The notes under the pieces: generated by a model
Databases searched by the model: none
What the model was told of the DNA's origin: nothing
The model's input: only the letters and a program-made list of their open reading frames with translations
Translations under genes and position numbers: made by a program
Part shown: piece by piece, positions 22,701 to 32,287 of the stretch
Position numbering within the stretch: position 1 is the stretch's first letter
Layout of the letters: each line of letters begins with the position of its first letter
NCBI GenBank assembly: GCA_016987375.1
Contig: PJRA01000272.1
Span: 1,853,289-1,917,288 of the forward strand
DNA: 64,000 nt
Source of the DNA: Brachionus koreanus
Lineage: Eukaryota; Rotifera; Eurotatoria; Ploima; Brachionidae
Reading direction: 5' to 3'

Positions 22701-25570
22701 AACAATCAAAAATGATTTCTTAAGCATTGTTTTTTCGAGAAGTATTTCTCGACATGAAGAGTAGCCAGCATGTTGCAGCCAAAATTTTATTTTCTTATTT
22801 TTGCGATTGAAAATCATTATATTCAAAAAAAATTCCCATGCTGGTTTTTTTTTACTAACGTCATTGACAGTGCGTCCAAATTCGATAAAAAAAATCGCTA
22901 AAAAAGATATCAAAGGTTTGAATTCTTTTGAAAATTATTGATTTCACAAAAATTTATCAAATTCAAAGTTAATTTTATAAAATTTTCGATTTTTTTTAAT
23001 AAATTGTTGTTAAGTGAAAAAAGTGGAGCAATTCTGAATATTAGAGAACTGATATTTCAACTAACTGAACAATCGCATTGAAGAAGCAACTCAAGAATCA
23101 CTGTTTAACTATGATTTAAATTATGAACAATTTTCGATATAATTTTTCTATATAATTTTTATACCTAAAATTATTTCGTTTTTTTTTTAAACGGAAAGGT
23201 CATATCATAGCAACATAACTATAATAGAAATATTTTTGTAACCTTAAAATTTTTTTTAAAATAAGAACAACCTAATAAATATAGAGACAGGTAGAATGAA
23301 ACATATACGAAGAGTAAAAAAGCATATAATCAATTTAATTAAAAGGTTAAAAACACATATTTTTTTTATTTAATATTAATAAGCTATAGGAAACAGGCTT
23401 GCGAAGATGTCTTAATTGGAACAACTATAGTAGCTAGATACACCGAACTATATTTATTTTATTAAAAATATATTTTGGGTTATAAACCCTGGCAGTTTGG
23501 AATGGAACTTAGTCCTTCCTTTCAGCCAACTGTAATAAGTTCATAAAAAGATTAAAATAAATTTTAAGTTGAAAAATAATGATATAAAAATAAATGCTAA
23601 TAAAAATACAAAAAAAAGAGTTTCTATAGTTTTTTTCTAAGATAAAAAAAAGCCAATTTTTTAGTCATTTAAAAAATTAAAATTGAAATGTTAATACACC
23701 GAACTAGATTCATATACAAAGACATAATTGGTATGAATGTTACATAATTAGGACAAAAATAAACAATTAGATTAGTGGGATACAAAATAAGACAATTTTC
23801 AGGATAGTTTAAAATTTCAATTATAATTCATTAATCATTTTGTAAGCAAGGACCAACGTTAAAAATATTTATCAAAAATAAAAAAATTAAAAAAAATATA
23901 TATCACTTCCAACCTGCTTTGGGTCTGTCTAAGAAAAATTATTTACTGAGTAATCCAGGATAATTAATTTTTATTTAGATAAGAAATTGCATTTAACATT
24001 CATTTAAACATTTGCATTTCATATATCGTACTTTCACCAGATAAGTACAATTAATTTGGCACAAACTAAAATAATTTTGATTTGAATGATCGAAAAAATG
24101 TGAAGTAGAAATAAGTATTTTAAGGTCTATTTGATTGTTAAATTATTGAATTAAAAGCTAGTTTAACTTTCGCCTGATTTAAATTATTCAAATTCTTTTA
24201 TAAAATTTATGATTTTTTTCTACCTCACACATAAACATATTCTATTCTTATTCGTTTAATCCTAAAAAGGTAACAATTTGTCATGGAATAAGGTAATTTA
24301 AAGTTATTACTAATTAAGTCATACAAGTCATTAATTTAAGCTACATTTAATGCTAACTGCTTATTTGGTTTTGGAATTAATTATATATTAATAATGCTTT
24401 GGTCACTAAAATTATGTAATTAAAGTCATCGATAAAATTTAATGAACTGCTTTTTCAATTTAAAATCAAATTTAATTTAAATAAATAGAAATAAAAATAG
24501 AAAAAAACTCAACTCTTACTTAATTTAATTAGATTAACCACTTTTCCATCAGTGATAAATTCTCTCACATCTAAAACAGAGTAAATATGTCTATTAAAAA
24601 GTCCAACTTTGAACATATCGACAAAGGTAAAATTTTTATTGTAGCATAGAGTAGTCATTAAATATCCGACACTTTTGCAGTGCAACAGCCGCTTCCATAA
24701 GTACTGAGGATCATCGTCTGTACAACCATCAATAGGCACATATTTAGGATCATCAAAATTTGCCTTCGTATTCTCCAAATAAACTATTTCACACGGCTCA
24801 CCGGTCAGTGTTTGTAGTCCTTCAACGCATGCACCACTGGCTATAGACTCATAATTTCCATAGAGCTTGGCCAATGCTTTTTCAATAAATGATACCCAAA
24901 ATTGACGACGTCGAGCATAGGCAAAAATAATTTTTCCTCGTCTGTCACATGGTAGATAGTCATCTATATTCAATACCAACCATTGACCTCGTTTGCAAAG
25001 CCTTATTTGATGTAACCCAACGGAATTATAAGCTTTTGTGATCAAAATATTAGATAATAAATCGGTTCGCTCGGCTATGACCGACAAGGCGCTAATGAAC
25101 CAGCATGAGCCTACTCCGCCTTGTACCACGTCTTTTGGCGAGCAATTTTCATACAAACTAATCGGAATAAATCTTTCTTCTTTTGAAAATTTAATATCAT
25201 TTGGCCTTAGCCATATTTTTGCTCTATTAAGACCACTGCTGTGTATTGCCTTGGACAAAGGCAAAATTGACTTTTTGATAAAAATTGATTGCTTGTTTGG
25301 TGGAAATTCCTGATCAATAAAATGTATTTCATTGTTGCTTCTTAAGTTTGAGTCTTTGGCTAAGGCTTTTTTAAAATTTTCCAAACGAACTTGAGATGAT
25401 CTTTCTACAGCAAGTTGTTTAAGTTTAAATTTCGATTTTGACGATGTCTTCAGATTGCTTTCTTCGACTTTATCGCCTGTGTATTTATCTATTAAACATT
25501 TTCTGCAAAAATTTGTGTCTTTTTGGTTCGGAAAATTGCAGTATTCACACTTCCAAATTTGGTTTCCCAT
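19733..25570 (-). CDS. CAPN15: Calpain-15-like (SOL family) cysteine protease, two exons
   Basis: Exon 1 24520-25570 and exon 2 19733-20748 join across a 3771-bp intron (donor GTAAGAG, acceptor AATAAG) to give 688 aa. The junction rebuilds the conserved RNPWG motif: the Arg codon is split AGA. An N-terminal RanBP2-type zinc finger starts at WKCEYC (Cys 8, 11, 22, 25), then a linker, then the calpain catalytic domain: Cys156 in GGVGSCWF, His328 in HIYSVLDV, Asn352 in RNPWG followed by EWKGAWS. All three catalytic residues are present, so it is probably active. The C-terminal SOL domain follows, without EF-hands. Vertebrate and insect SOL calpains have several zinc fingers; only one is seen here. 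ATG 25570 is chosen because it sits directly before the finger. A Ca-regulated intracellular protease; Drosophila sol affects optic-lobe survival. Confidence 0.9.
21603..21734 (+). other. Acidic Ser/Asp-rich coding-like tail inside the calpain intron
   Basis: A plus-strand frame reads ADEIDGFVDDVNINLV, then a run of SDSD and SESD, then a stop, antisense to the host gene. No ATG or intact upstream body is visible. It looks like the C-terminal tail of a transposase-like protein (pogo/Tigger-type DDE proteins often end this way), left as a fragment. Family assignment is weak. Confidence 0.35.
23451..23693 (+). mobile_element. Repeat A, short retroposon-like insertion with 13-bp target-site duplication
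   Basis: Flanked by identical ATACACCGAACTA at 23438-23450 and 23694-23706. The 243-bp insert has a GC-richer core (GGCAGTTTGGAATGGAAC, then TTTCAGCC) and a long AT-rich tail, no ORF, and no terminal inverted repeats. A 13-bp duplication fits target-primed insertion of a SINE or a truncated LINE end. A second copy in inverse orientation lies at 29160-29348 and an older one at 1915. It sits in the 3.8-kb calpain intron, antisense to the gene. Confidence 0.8.
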
Positions 25571-26350
25571 ATGAAAAAAATAGTCCAACTTCTTTCGTTT
25601 TGACAAAAATGGCAAACTTCAATGCAAAAACAAAACAATAAGTGTCGAAAAATACAATTAAAATACTTTAATGAATGATAAAATAATTTTTTTTTTATGT
25701 AAAACGAATAATGGATGCTATAAACTCTTCGTTCGGCTTCATTTAGCAATTTACAAAACTTTGAATTTTCCATAAAAGTATTTAATTATTTTTCATTTTG
25801 CTAATTTCTTTGGAATTTTCTAACCATTTACTTAAAACATTAAAAATTCAAAATTTACAATTTTTGCTTTTTTTTTAAAATTTTTGACTCACATGGAAAC
25901 TAGTAAAATTTTTAGTTGATTATACTATATTATTAGATTTTGCAGTCAAAAAGATCTATTTTTTAAAGTTTGTAAATTTCAGGCTTTATACCTTTACCTT
26001 TTTGTTTAAATCAAAAAATTTATTCAATTTTTATGATTAAATTGTGACTAATAAAAAGTATTTATTTTGATTTTTTGAGAATTTTTTTTATTAAAATAAA
26101 GCGTCTCAATTATGAAAATTATAAATAAAAATTTTAATTAGCTACAAAAAATACCAAGCATGTTATTTTTTAATAAGGTAAAAATAAACTTAATTTTATT
26201 TTTTTTTCAAAAATAATTAAATGTGAATTAACACTTAATACTTTTGAAAATATTTGAATTTAAATAAAATTTTCAAATTTGTACTCAATTGGTTTTTGTC
26301 CAATTTAAAGACAATTTGATAAATTTAATTCACTCAATAGATGTCAAATA
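25571..26350. other. Upstream flank of the calpain gene
   Basis: AT-rich; the calpain promoter and 5' UTR are expected here. No clear motif. Confidence 0.4.
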
Positions 26351-27226
26351 TTAGGTTGTTTTTGAAGTTTTTTCATTTTTTCAAGGCTTTTTTTATTTAA
26401 AATATAACTTGTCAATAAAAAAATTTTCCTCACTAGAAATACACATCTTTCATCTTAACCGCAGCATTTTGATCCCTCTCTTGCAGAAGCTGGTTGATTT
26501 TCTCATGAAATATTAACTGATATCTTTTTTCACTTCCTCAAAGTATGAATTTTTTTTTTCAGTGAGGAAATGCTGTATGGATCAGAACAAATGGTAATCT
26601 GAAGGAACCGAATGTGGTGAATAAGTTGGATGAGATGAGACTTACGAGCCTATATTTTCTATTTCTTTTAGCTCTATGTGGCCGATTTATTTAAAAAGCC
26701 TGGCTCATACAAAACAATTCTTGTAAATAAAAGTCTGTGGTTATCGTTTGCTTGGGTTGAAGGACCTCATAATATATGATACCCTTCTAATCTCATTAAA
26801 CACTAAGAATAACCTTTTTCCATGAAAAAGTCTTTTATTCTCAATCGCTGTGCAATATCGATATTTGAGAGTTTGTAAAATACCCATTTATCGGTCTTCC
26901 AATAATCTTCTAATACTTTTAATCTATTCCAAACGGAGCCATTTGTTACAGACATCTCTTTAGCAAGTTGTCCAGTCGACCGCCTTTAGTAATAAATATT
27001 CAAATACGCGTCATCAGCTTCGCCGATTCTCCCAACACGTCATTTGTCATTGAAATCGAAATCCTCAGCTTTGAATTCCCCAGCCTTTACCAAACAAATC
27101 GCTTTGGTAGCCTCTGTCACTATTTTTCCTTCGTTAAAACAGAATAGCATGATGTAGCGGATATTCATTTTATCGTCTTGCAATTTTAACAAGTTAAGCA
27201 TTTAGAAATTTTAAAAACAACTTGCT
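26351..27226 (-). mobile_element. Mariner-like transposon, internally deleted and dead
   Basis: Left end TTAGGTTGTTTTTGAAGTTT (26351) resembles mariner termini and pairs imperfectly with the right end, whose complement reads AGTTGTTTTTAAAATTT (to about 27226). Inside, on the minus strand, ATG 27168 opens NIRYIMLFCFNEGKIVTEAT, the mariner N-terminal helix-turn-helix, followed after stops by STGQLAKEMSVTNGSVWNRL (second HTH) and KWVFYKL (the KWVPHEL linker). The C-terminal piece ends near 26433 with a KINQLLQERDQN-like tail. The DDE catalytic centre is missing, and at least three stops interrupt it. Full-length mariners are about 1.3 kb; this is 0.88 kb. Confidence 0.8.
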
Positions 27227-28264
27227 ACTTGCTCTTTCAAATGATTTAAAAGCTGGCATAGAAAATTTAAATATTAGATAAGATTTTTTTAATTTAAAAA
27301 TGATGAAAAAACTCATAAAAAGCAAAAAAATTAAGAGTATTTTTCGATTAGCCATTAGATATGTTCCCAATATAGAAATCAATATTTTTTTCTAAATTCT
27401 AATAAAAAATCTAGGTTATTGTATTTTTTGCTAAAATATAACTAAAGTTTTTAATTTTAAATTAAATATTAATTCTGGTTATTAAAAATTATATTATCTT
27501 TCAGTTTACTTGGTCTAGCCTTTTCATCTGTAGAATTTTTCTAAAATGCATATTTGGTATTTTTATGTCAGTCATTCGATTTTTAATGCTTTAATACATG
27601 AAAAGCTTCAATTAAAAAAATAGTTATGGAATTTCGAAGAATTAAAAAAGTGACTCATAAATTTTTCTGTTTTTTTTTACATGTTTATTTTTTTAATTTA
27701 GAAAAAGCAGAAAATTTCAATTATTAAAAATATTCTATCAGTAAGCTAATCTATTTCCTTCTTACCATTACCATTACTTGATACTCTGTCGTCGAAGGAA
27801 TTAAGTTTTTAGGCGAAAAGATGATAATCAAAAGGAAAAGAAATACAAGCTTGGTAAGAAGGCTTCAATTTTTTTCGTGTTCCTATGAGTTGTGTGATTG
27901 TAGGTTTAGCATTATAGAAGCATACTAAGTAGACCAAAGAAGGGTATTTTTCTAAAAGCGAACTAACAGCAGCAAAATTTGGAATTTTTTTTTAACTTTT
28001 GAAAAGTATTGATTTAATAAAAAAAGAAAAAAAATTAATTATTTATTAATTTAACATTTAATATGATTTGAAGTTTTGGTATTAGCTAGAATTAAAAATT
28101 TCTAAAAATTTTAAAAATCGAAAATTCTCTGATTCATCTTAATATCAACAAAAAAAGAAAATTTTAATAAACTGGGATGAGTTCAATTTTTTAAGAATAA
28201 GAAATATTTTTATTTTCAAATCACTAGAGAAAAATCCATTAATAAAAAATTTAAAAAAAATAAT
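27227..28264. other. AT-rich intergenic stretch
   Basis: No gene or repeat recognised between the mariner relic and the dioxygenase pseudogene. Confidence 0.4.
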
Positions 28265-28840
28265 TTAGTCATATTTATTTTCGATATGGTCCAATCTAAT
28301 TCTAATAAAATGTCTTACTGGATCAAATATATTAGTTCGTCAATGAAGAAATTTTGAATTGTCCATATTTAATAGTTGATTATCACTCAAATTGAAATAT
28401 TTTATAATCTGACTCTTCTCTAAATTAATTAAATGTTCGAACTTATTCAAAGCATCAGCATAATTTGTCCGACAATTTTTCTTTATCCAATATGATATCA
28501 TGTCAGTATCTAACCAAGATTATTTGATTCAATTCTTTAAGAATGTCCTTTAGTGGAATTACTAAATTTTGTCCACCATTAAGTCCATCGTTGTGTAAAC
28601 ACTGCAAGACAAAATATTTCGGTAGATTGATCTCATAACTTGCATCGGGGTGCATTTGAAAAATTTCGTCAGTATGTGACTGAGCAGCCATATTCCAAAC
28701 AAAATCATCAACCTTGTTTCTACGAGATCGGGGCTGCATGCTTAGAAATCGTAATAGTGATATTATATAGTTGGCACCAATATCTTGAAATTCAAGCTTT
28801 AGTAGAACAAAATCATGCTTTAATAATTAATCTAGATAGA
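28265..28840 (-). pseudogene. TauD/TfdA-type Fe(II)/2-oxoglutarate dioxygenase pseudogene
   Basis: On the minus strand, HDFVLLKLEFQD matches the GFVLLRG start of the TauD fold; AAQSHTDEIF carries the HxD iron-binding pair; YFVLQCLHNDGLNGGQNLVI matches the LLHC...GGEN block; and near the end FLH-stop-RTNIFDPVRHFIR matches the second iron ligand region (HGR..F....RHLLR). A frameshift near 28515 and a TGA where the HGR glycine (GGA) should be break the gene; a TAA also lies upstream. The family hydroxylates small amino-acid-like substrates such as taurine and gamma-butyrobetaine. Only the C-terminal half is visible. Exons of a real gene are possible but the in-exon stop argues against it. Confidence 0.6.
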
Positions 28841-29159
28841 GTTCGGAATACTTAAAACAAAATGATTCATTTAAACACTACTATGGAGCAATTTTCTATG
28901 TCAAATAAGAAAAATTTTTTTTGCTCAATGTAGCCATGGATGGTGAAATTTCTTGGCTCTCTATTTTTTTTTTTTATTTTTTCTTTTAATTAGAAAATTA
29001 AAATTTCAGTTTCGATTGATCATTATTTTTGATTATTTTTATTCAATAAAAAAAATTATAATTTTTTTAACACCTTTTAAGTCCCGAAACAAATAAGTTA
29101 GAATTTAATTTTTATCAATTAAGAAAAAAACAGATTATCAAGATAAACTTATATAAGTT
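28841..29159. other. AT-rich intergenic stretch
   Basis: Nothing recognisable. Confidence 0.4.
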
Positions 29160-29348
29160 GTAAAAAACTATAGAAACACTTTTCTTTTTATTTATATTAG
29201 CATTTATTTTTATATCAATATTTTTTAACTTTAAAATTTATTATAATTTTTTTATTAACTTATTACAGTTGGCTAAAATGAAGGACTAAGTTCCTTTCCA
29301 AATTTCCAGAGTTTATAACCCAAACTTTATTTTTAATAAATAAATAAA
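29160..29348 (-). mobile_element. Repeat A, second copy in inverse orientation
   Basis: Its reverse complement reads TTTGGGTTATAAACTCTGG, then GGAACTTAGTCCTTC and AGCCAACTGTAATAAGTT, then the same AT-rich tail ending TTTCTATAGTTTTTT as the copy at 23451. By eye it is about 85% identical over about 190 bp. No target-site duplication is evident. Confidence 0.8.
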
Positions 29349-29418
29349 ATATAATTTGCTTGTTTACTTTTTATGATTCTTCTAGTTGAAAGTTTTCTAC
29401 AAAGTGATTTAGACTTCA

Positions 29419-29437
29419 TCGGGCTTTCTAGTGTTAA
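29419..29437 (+). repeat. Solo right end of the piggyBac-type MITE
   Basis: TCGGGCTTTCTAGTG followed by TTAA is identical to the right terminus of the complete element at 59322-59545. No matching left end is visible upstream, so this copy is truncated. Confidence 0.5.
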
Positions 29438-30183
29438 AAATTCAAAAACAAAAATTTTCAAAAAATCATATTTTTCTGTCATTTTTTCGTTATTTAAAAA
29501 TTTTACTTACTTCTTTACCTTTAAGAATGCAGACTAGTAAATTAAAATCAAAATAGTTTTTTTAGTCCTCTAAAAATTGATTAATTTTAGGAAGGATTTT
29601 ATCCGAATTATTTTCATTAGATTCAAATTCGTTGCCGAAAAATGTTAAATTAAATAGCCATTATTCGGAAACCTGGCATTTATTTTACATAATCTAGCAG
29701 TACCATTTTTATTCTCAAACAAAAAGTCAGTTCTTAAAAAAACTAAATTTTTTTTATTTTATTCTGATTATCAAATTAAATGTCAAAAATAGATTGTAAT
29801 TGTGACAAATTTCTAAATAAAATAGAATTGACATGTTTAATTATTTTTTTTCAGACATTGCGTGTGCTCAAAATAAACGTTAATTACGTAAAATCAGAAT
29901 TAAATCTTGACAAAATTAAATAATTTTGAATTTACTTTTTATAGCTGAGTTTTATTTAAAGCGTTATTTTTTATTTTATTGATTAATTAAATTTTTTAGG
30001 AAATATTTTTTTTAAACAGAAAAATTATAATCTACGTTGTTTTAAATTTCAATAATTTTAAAAAAATATATAACAACTAATCCTCCTTAAAGTAGGAGTT
30101 TTACGAATAAAAAAACTTAATAGTTAAAAATACTTGAAAAATTCTTCAAAAAAAAATATTAAAAAAATTTTTAAATTACTCAC

Positions 30184-30430
30184 CTATATGTACCAATATT
30201 TAAATAAGGAATATCTTTGTATTTATCAATAATTTTCTGAACTTTTTCAGAAAATTTGTAAATGTCTCTGATTCGCATGTCAAAGTGATAATTTTTAACC
30301 ACGCATTTTATTATTGACATTAAAGCAATATGAATTTCCTGATAACATTCTATATCTGAATTTTTGATTACAAATGAGTATGGATAAATTTTACGCTTAT
30401 CAACTAGTTTGAATAAATTTGAAAATTTTT
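30184..30430 (-). CDS. Orphan exon of an unrecognised gene
   Basis: An 82-codon open block (first residues KFSNLFKLVDKRKIYPYSF, last YLNIGTYR) lies between a plausible acceptor (TTTGAAAG) and a strong donor (GTGAGT), and its amino-acid composition looks like a real protein. The NIGTYR ending and YPYSFVI recall circularly permuted ATP-grasp-like proteins, but I cannot confirm that. A possible first exon (30671-30703, M-E-H-A-L-R-L-T-G-S-K, donor GTAATA) lies upstream, but no frame-compatible join was found. No continuation is visible downstream to 29350. It may be a gene fragment. Confidence 0.35.
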
Positions 30431-31175
30431 CTTTCAAAAAAATTTTTTTTTAATTCATAACCTTACTCCTCCATTTCCGTTTTGTTTAAATTTATTTCCA
30501 TTTAAATCAACTATTGCATTATCAAATTTCCAAAAATTTTTCAATTATCATTAAATAGTGAAATAAACAAATTTTACAGTGCTATTTGATTTTCAACATT
30601 CAACTAATATTCAACATATAACTATTTATATTTAAATAACAGTAAAAATTGTAATTATAAAAAGTATTACCTTAGATCCAGTCAACCTTAATGCGTGTTC
30701 CATCGAAGTTGGTTATGCGAGAGATTCAAAAAAAGAAAAAAAGAAAAAAAAAGTTTTATAAATAATAATCTTCACTTATTTTTTTTTAAACATGTAAATT
30801 AAATGGTATGAGTAAAAAATATTGTCTCCTTATATTTTAATATTTTAATTTTTTTATAAACTTCATCGCCAAATCTGGTGTAATCTTTTCTGAATAATTA
30901 AAAATAACTATTTATTTTCAGAAATTAAAAAAAATATATTTTAGATTCAAATTTTATTAATATTTTTAAAATAAAATTCACAAAAAAATATTTTATATAA
31001 TAAACTTAAATTTAATGCAAAATAGTCATTAATAAAATTCCAATTAAAAAAATTTTTTTTTAAACCATTAAATGCCTCATTTTCATGTGTCTAGCATTTG
31101 CTTTCCTATAGATATTTCTATTACCTTTATTAAAAAAAAACTTTTAGAAAAAAATTATTTTAAATCATTTTCATT

Positions 31176-32287
31176 TTAATTACTTGATATAGTTCGTTTC
31201 TTTTTTTCAGTCTTGAACAACTTAAGGATAAGACGCTTGATGTTAGAGCTTGAGCATATATACAATACTGAGGGCCAAAGCATCGAAGATTTTGCAAATA
31301 AAGAAGGCAAAGTAGCCACTAGAGGTGACACACCAGAAGAATTGATAAAAGCAGTGTACATGGAAATTAGAGCATACGGTGTCCATGAAATGATAAAACC
31401 AATAACTATCAAAATCATAGTTGCAGTAGAATTTCTTTCTATAATAATGCGTCGGCTCTCCATTGTGTTCTTTTTTTTTAGTATTTGCTGAAGACCACGG
31501 ATCATAAAAATCAATTTAAAATTGACTTTAATGATTGCCATTAATGGAATGAAGTATACTAGCATGAAAACAGTGACATTGTAGCTTATCACATTAGTGC
31601 TTCGGTCTTTCCATTCAACACTGCATGATGTCAGTGCACCCTCTAATGAATAATATGACCAACCTAGTATGGGTAATATTGACCAAAATAAAGCAAGTAA
31701 GACACAAATCAAAATTGAAAAATAAGTAAGTTGAAGTTTGACTTTAGAGACTGCAAAAGGGTTTTTAATTATATGATATCTAAAAAAAATAGTTTATATA
31801 ATGAATTAATTTAAAAATATCCAATAACCTTTCAAATGATATAGACATCATCAAATAAATACTCAAACATCCAACAAAATACATCACAAATCCACTAAAT
31901 ACGCAACCAGTATACCGAAAAATCCATCTTTTAAAAAAAAATTTTCTATATTTAAATTTTTTTTTAAAAGAAATTATTTTTCTTTAAATTTATTTTAAAA
32001 ACTAACGTAAAATAGAGTAAAAATTTAATTTACTTGCATGCAAATTTACTTGCAATAATGAACGGAAATTCGAGAATTGAGCCGGCCAAATTTAAAATGG
32101 TTAGTGCTGTAATAAAAACATTTATGGGCGAATGTAGATTTTTGTATTTTAAAAAGACCCATAAAAGTAATGAGTTGAATATAAGGCATAATGCAAAAAC
32201 TAAAATTGTAAATGATCCAATTATTCTGAGATAAGTGCAATCAACCGGAGAATTTTCCAATAAATCATATTCAGTAAGGTTTAGCAT
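31176..32287 (-). CDS. Opsin 1 (retinal-binding rhodopsin-like GPCR), three exons
   Basis: Exons 32034-32287, 31829-31927 and 31176-31779 join in frame (introns 106 and 49 bp) into 318 aa. TM1-2 are in exon 1; exon 2 carries the TM3 Cys (GCVFSG) and ends in the split Arg of the ERY motif (SFERYHII); exon 3 has TM4-7: GWSYYSLEGALTSCSVEW (extracellular loop 2 with the disulfide Cys and a Glu at the bovine 181 counterion position), SWTPYA in TM6, and FAKSS with the retinal Schiff-base Lys (residue 281). Position 113 is Ser, so Glu181 is the likely counterion. The TM7 NPxxY motif is replaced by PSVLY, which is unusual. The C-tail is short; a donor (GTAATT) before the stop could link to a small exon near 31100. 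It may belong to the xenopsin or tetraopsin branch; subclass not resolved. Confidence 0.85.

Noticed and set aside
22506..22913. Two minus-strand frames of 60 and 72 codons in the calpain intron
   Set aside because: Hydrophobic and Lys-rich composition typical of random AT-rich frames, no motif, no splice logic.
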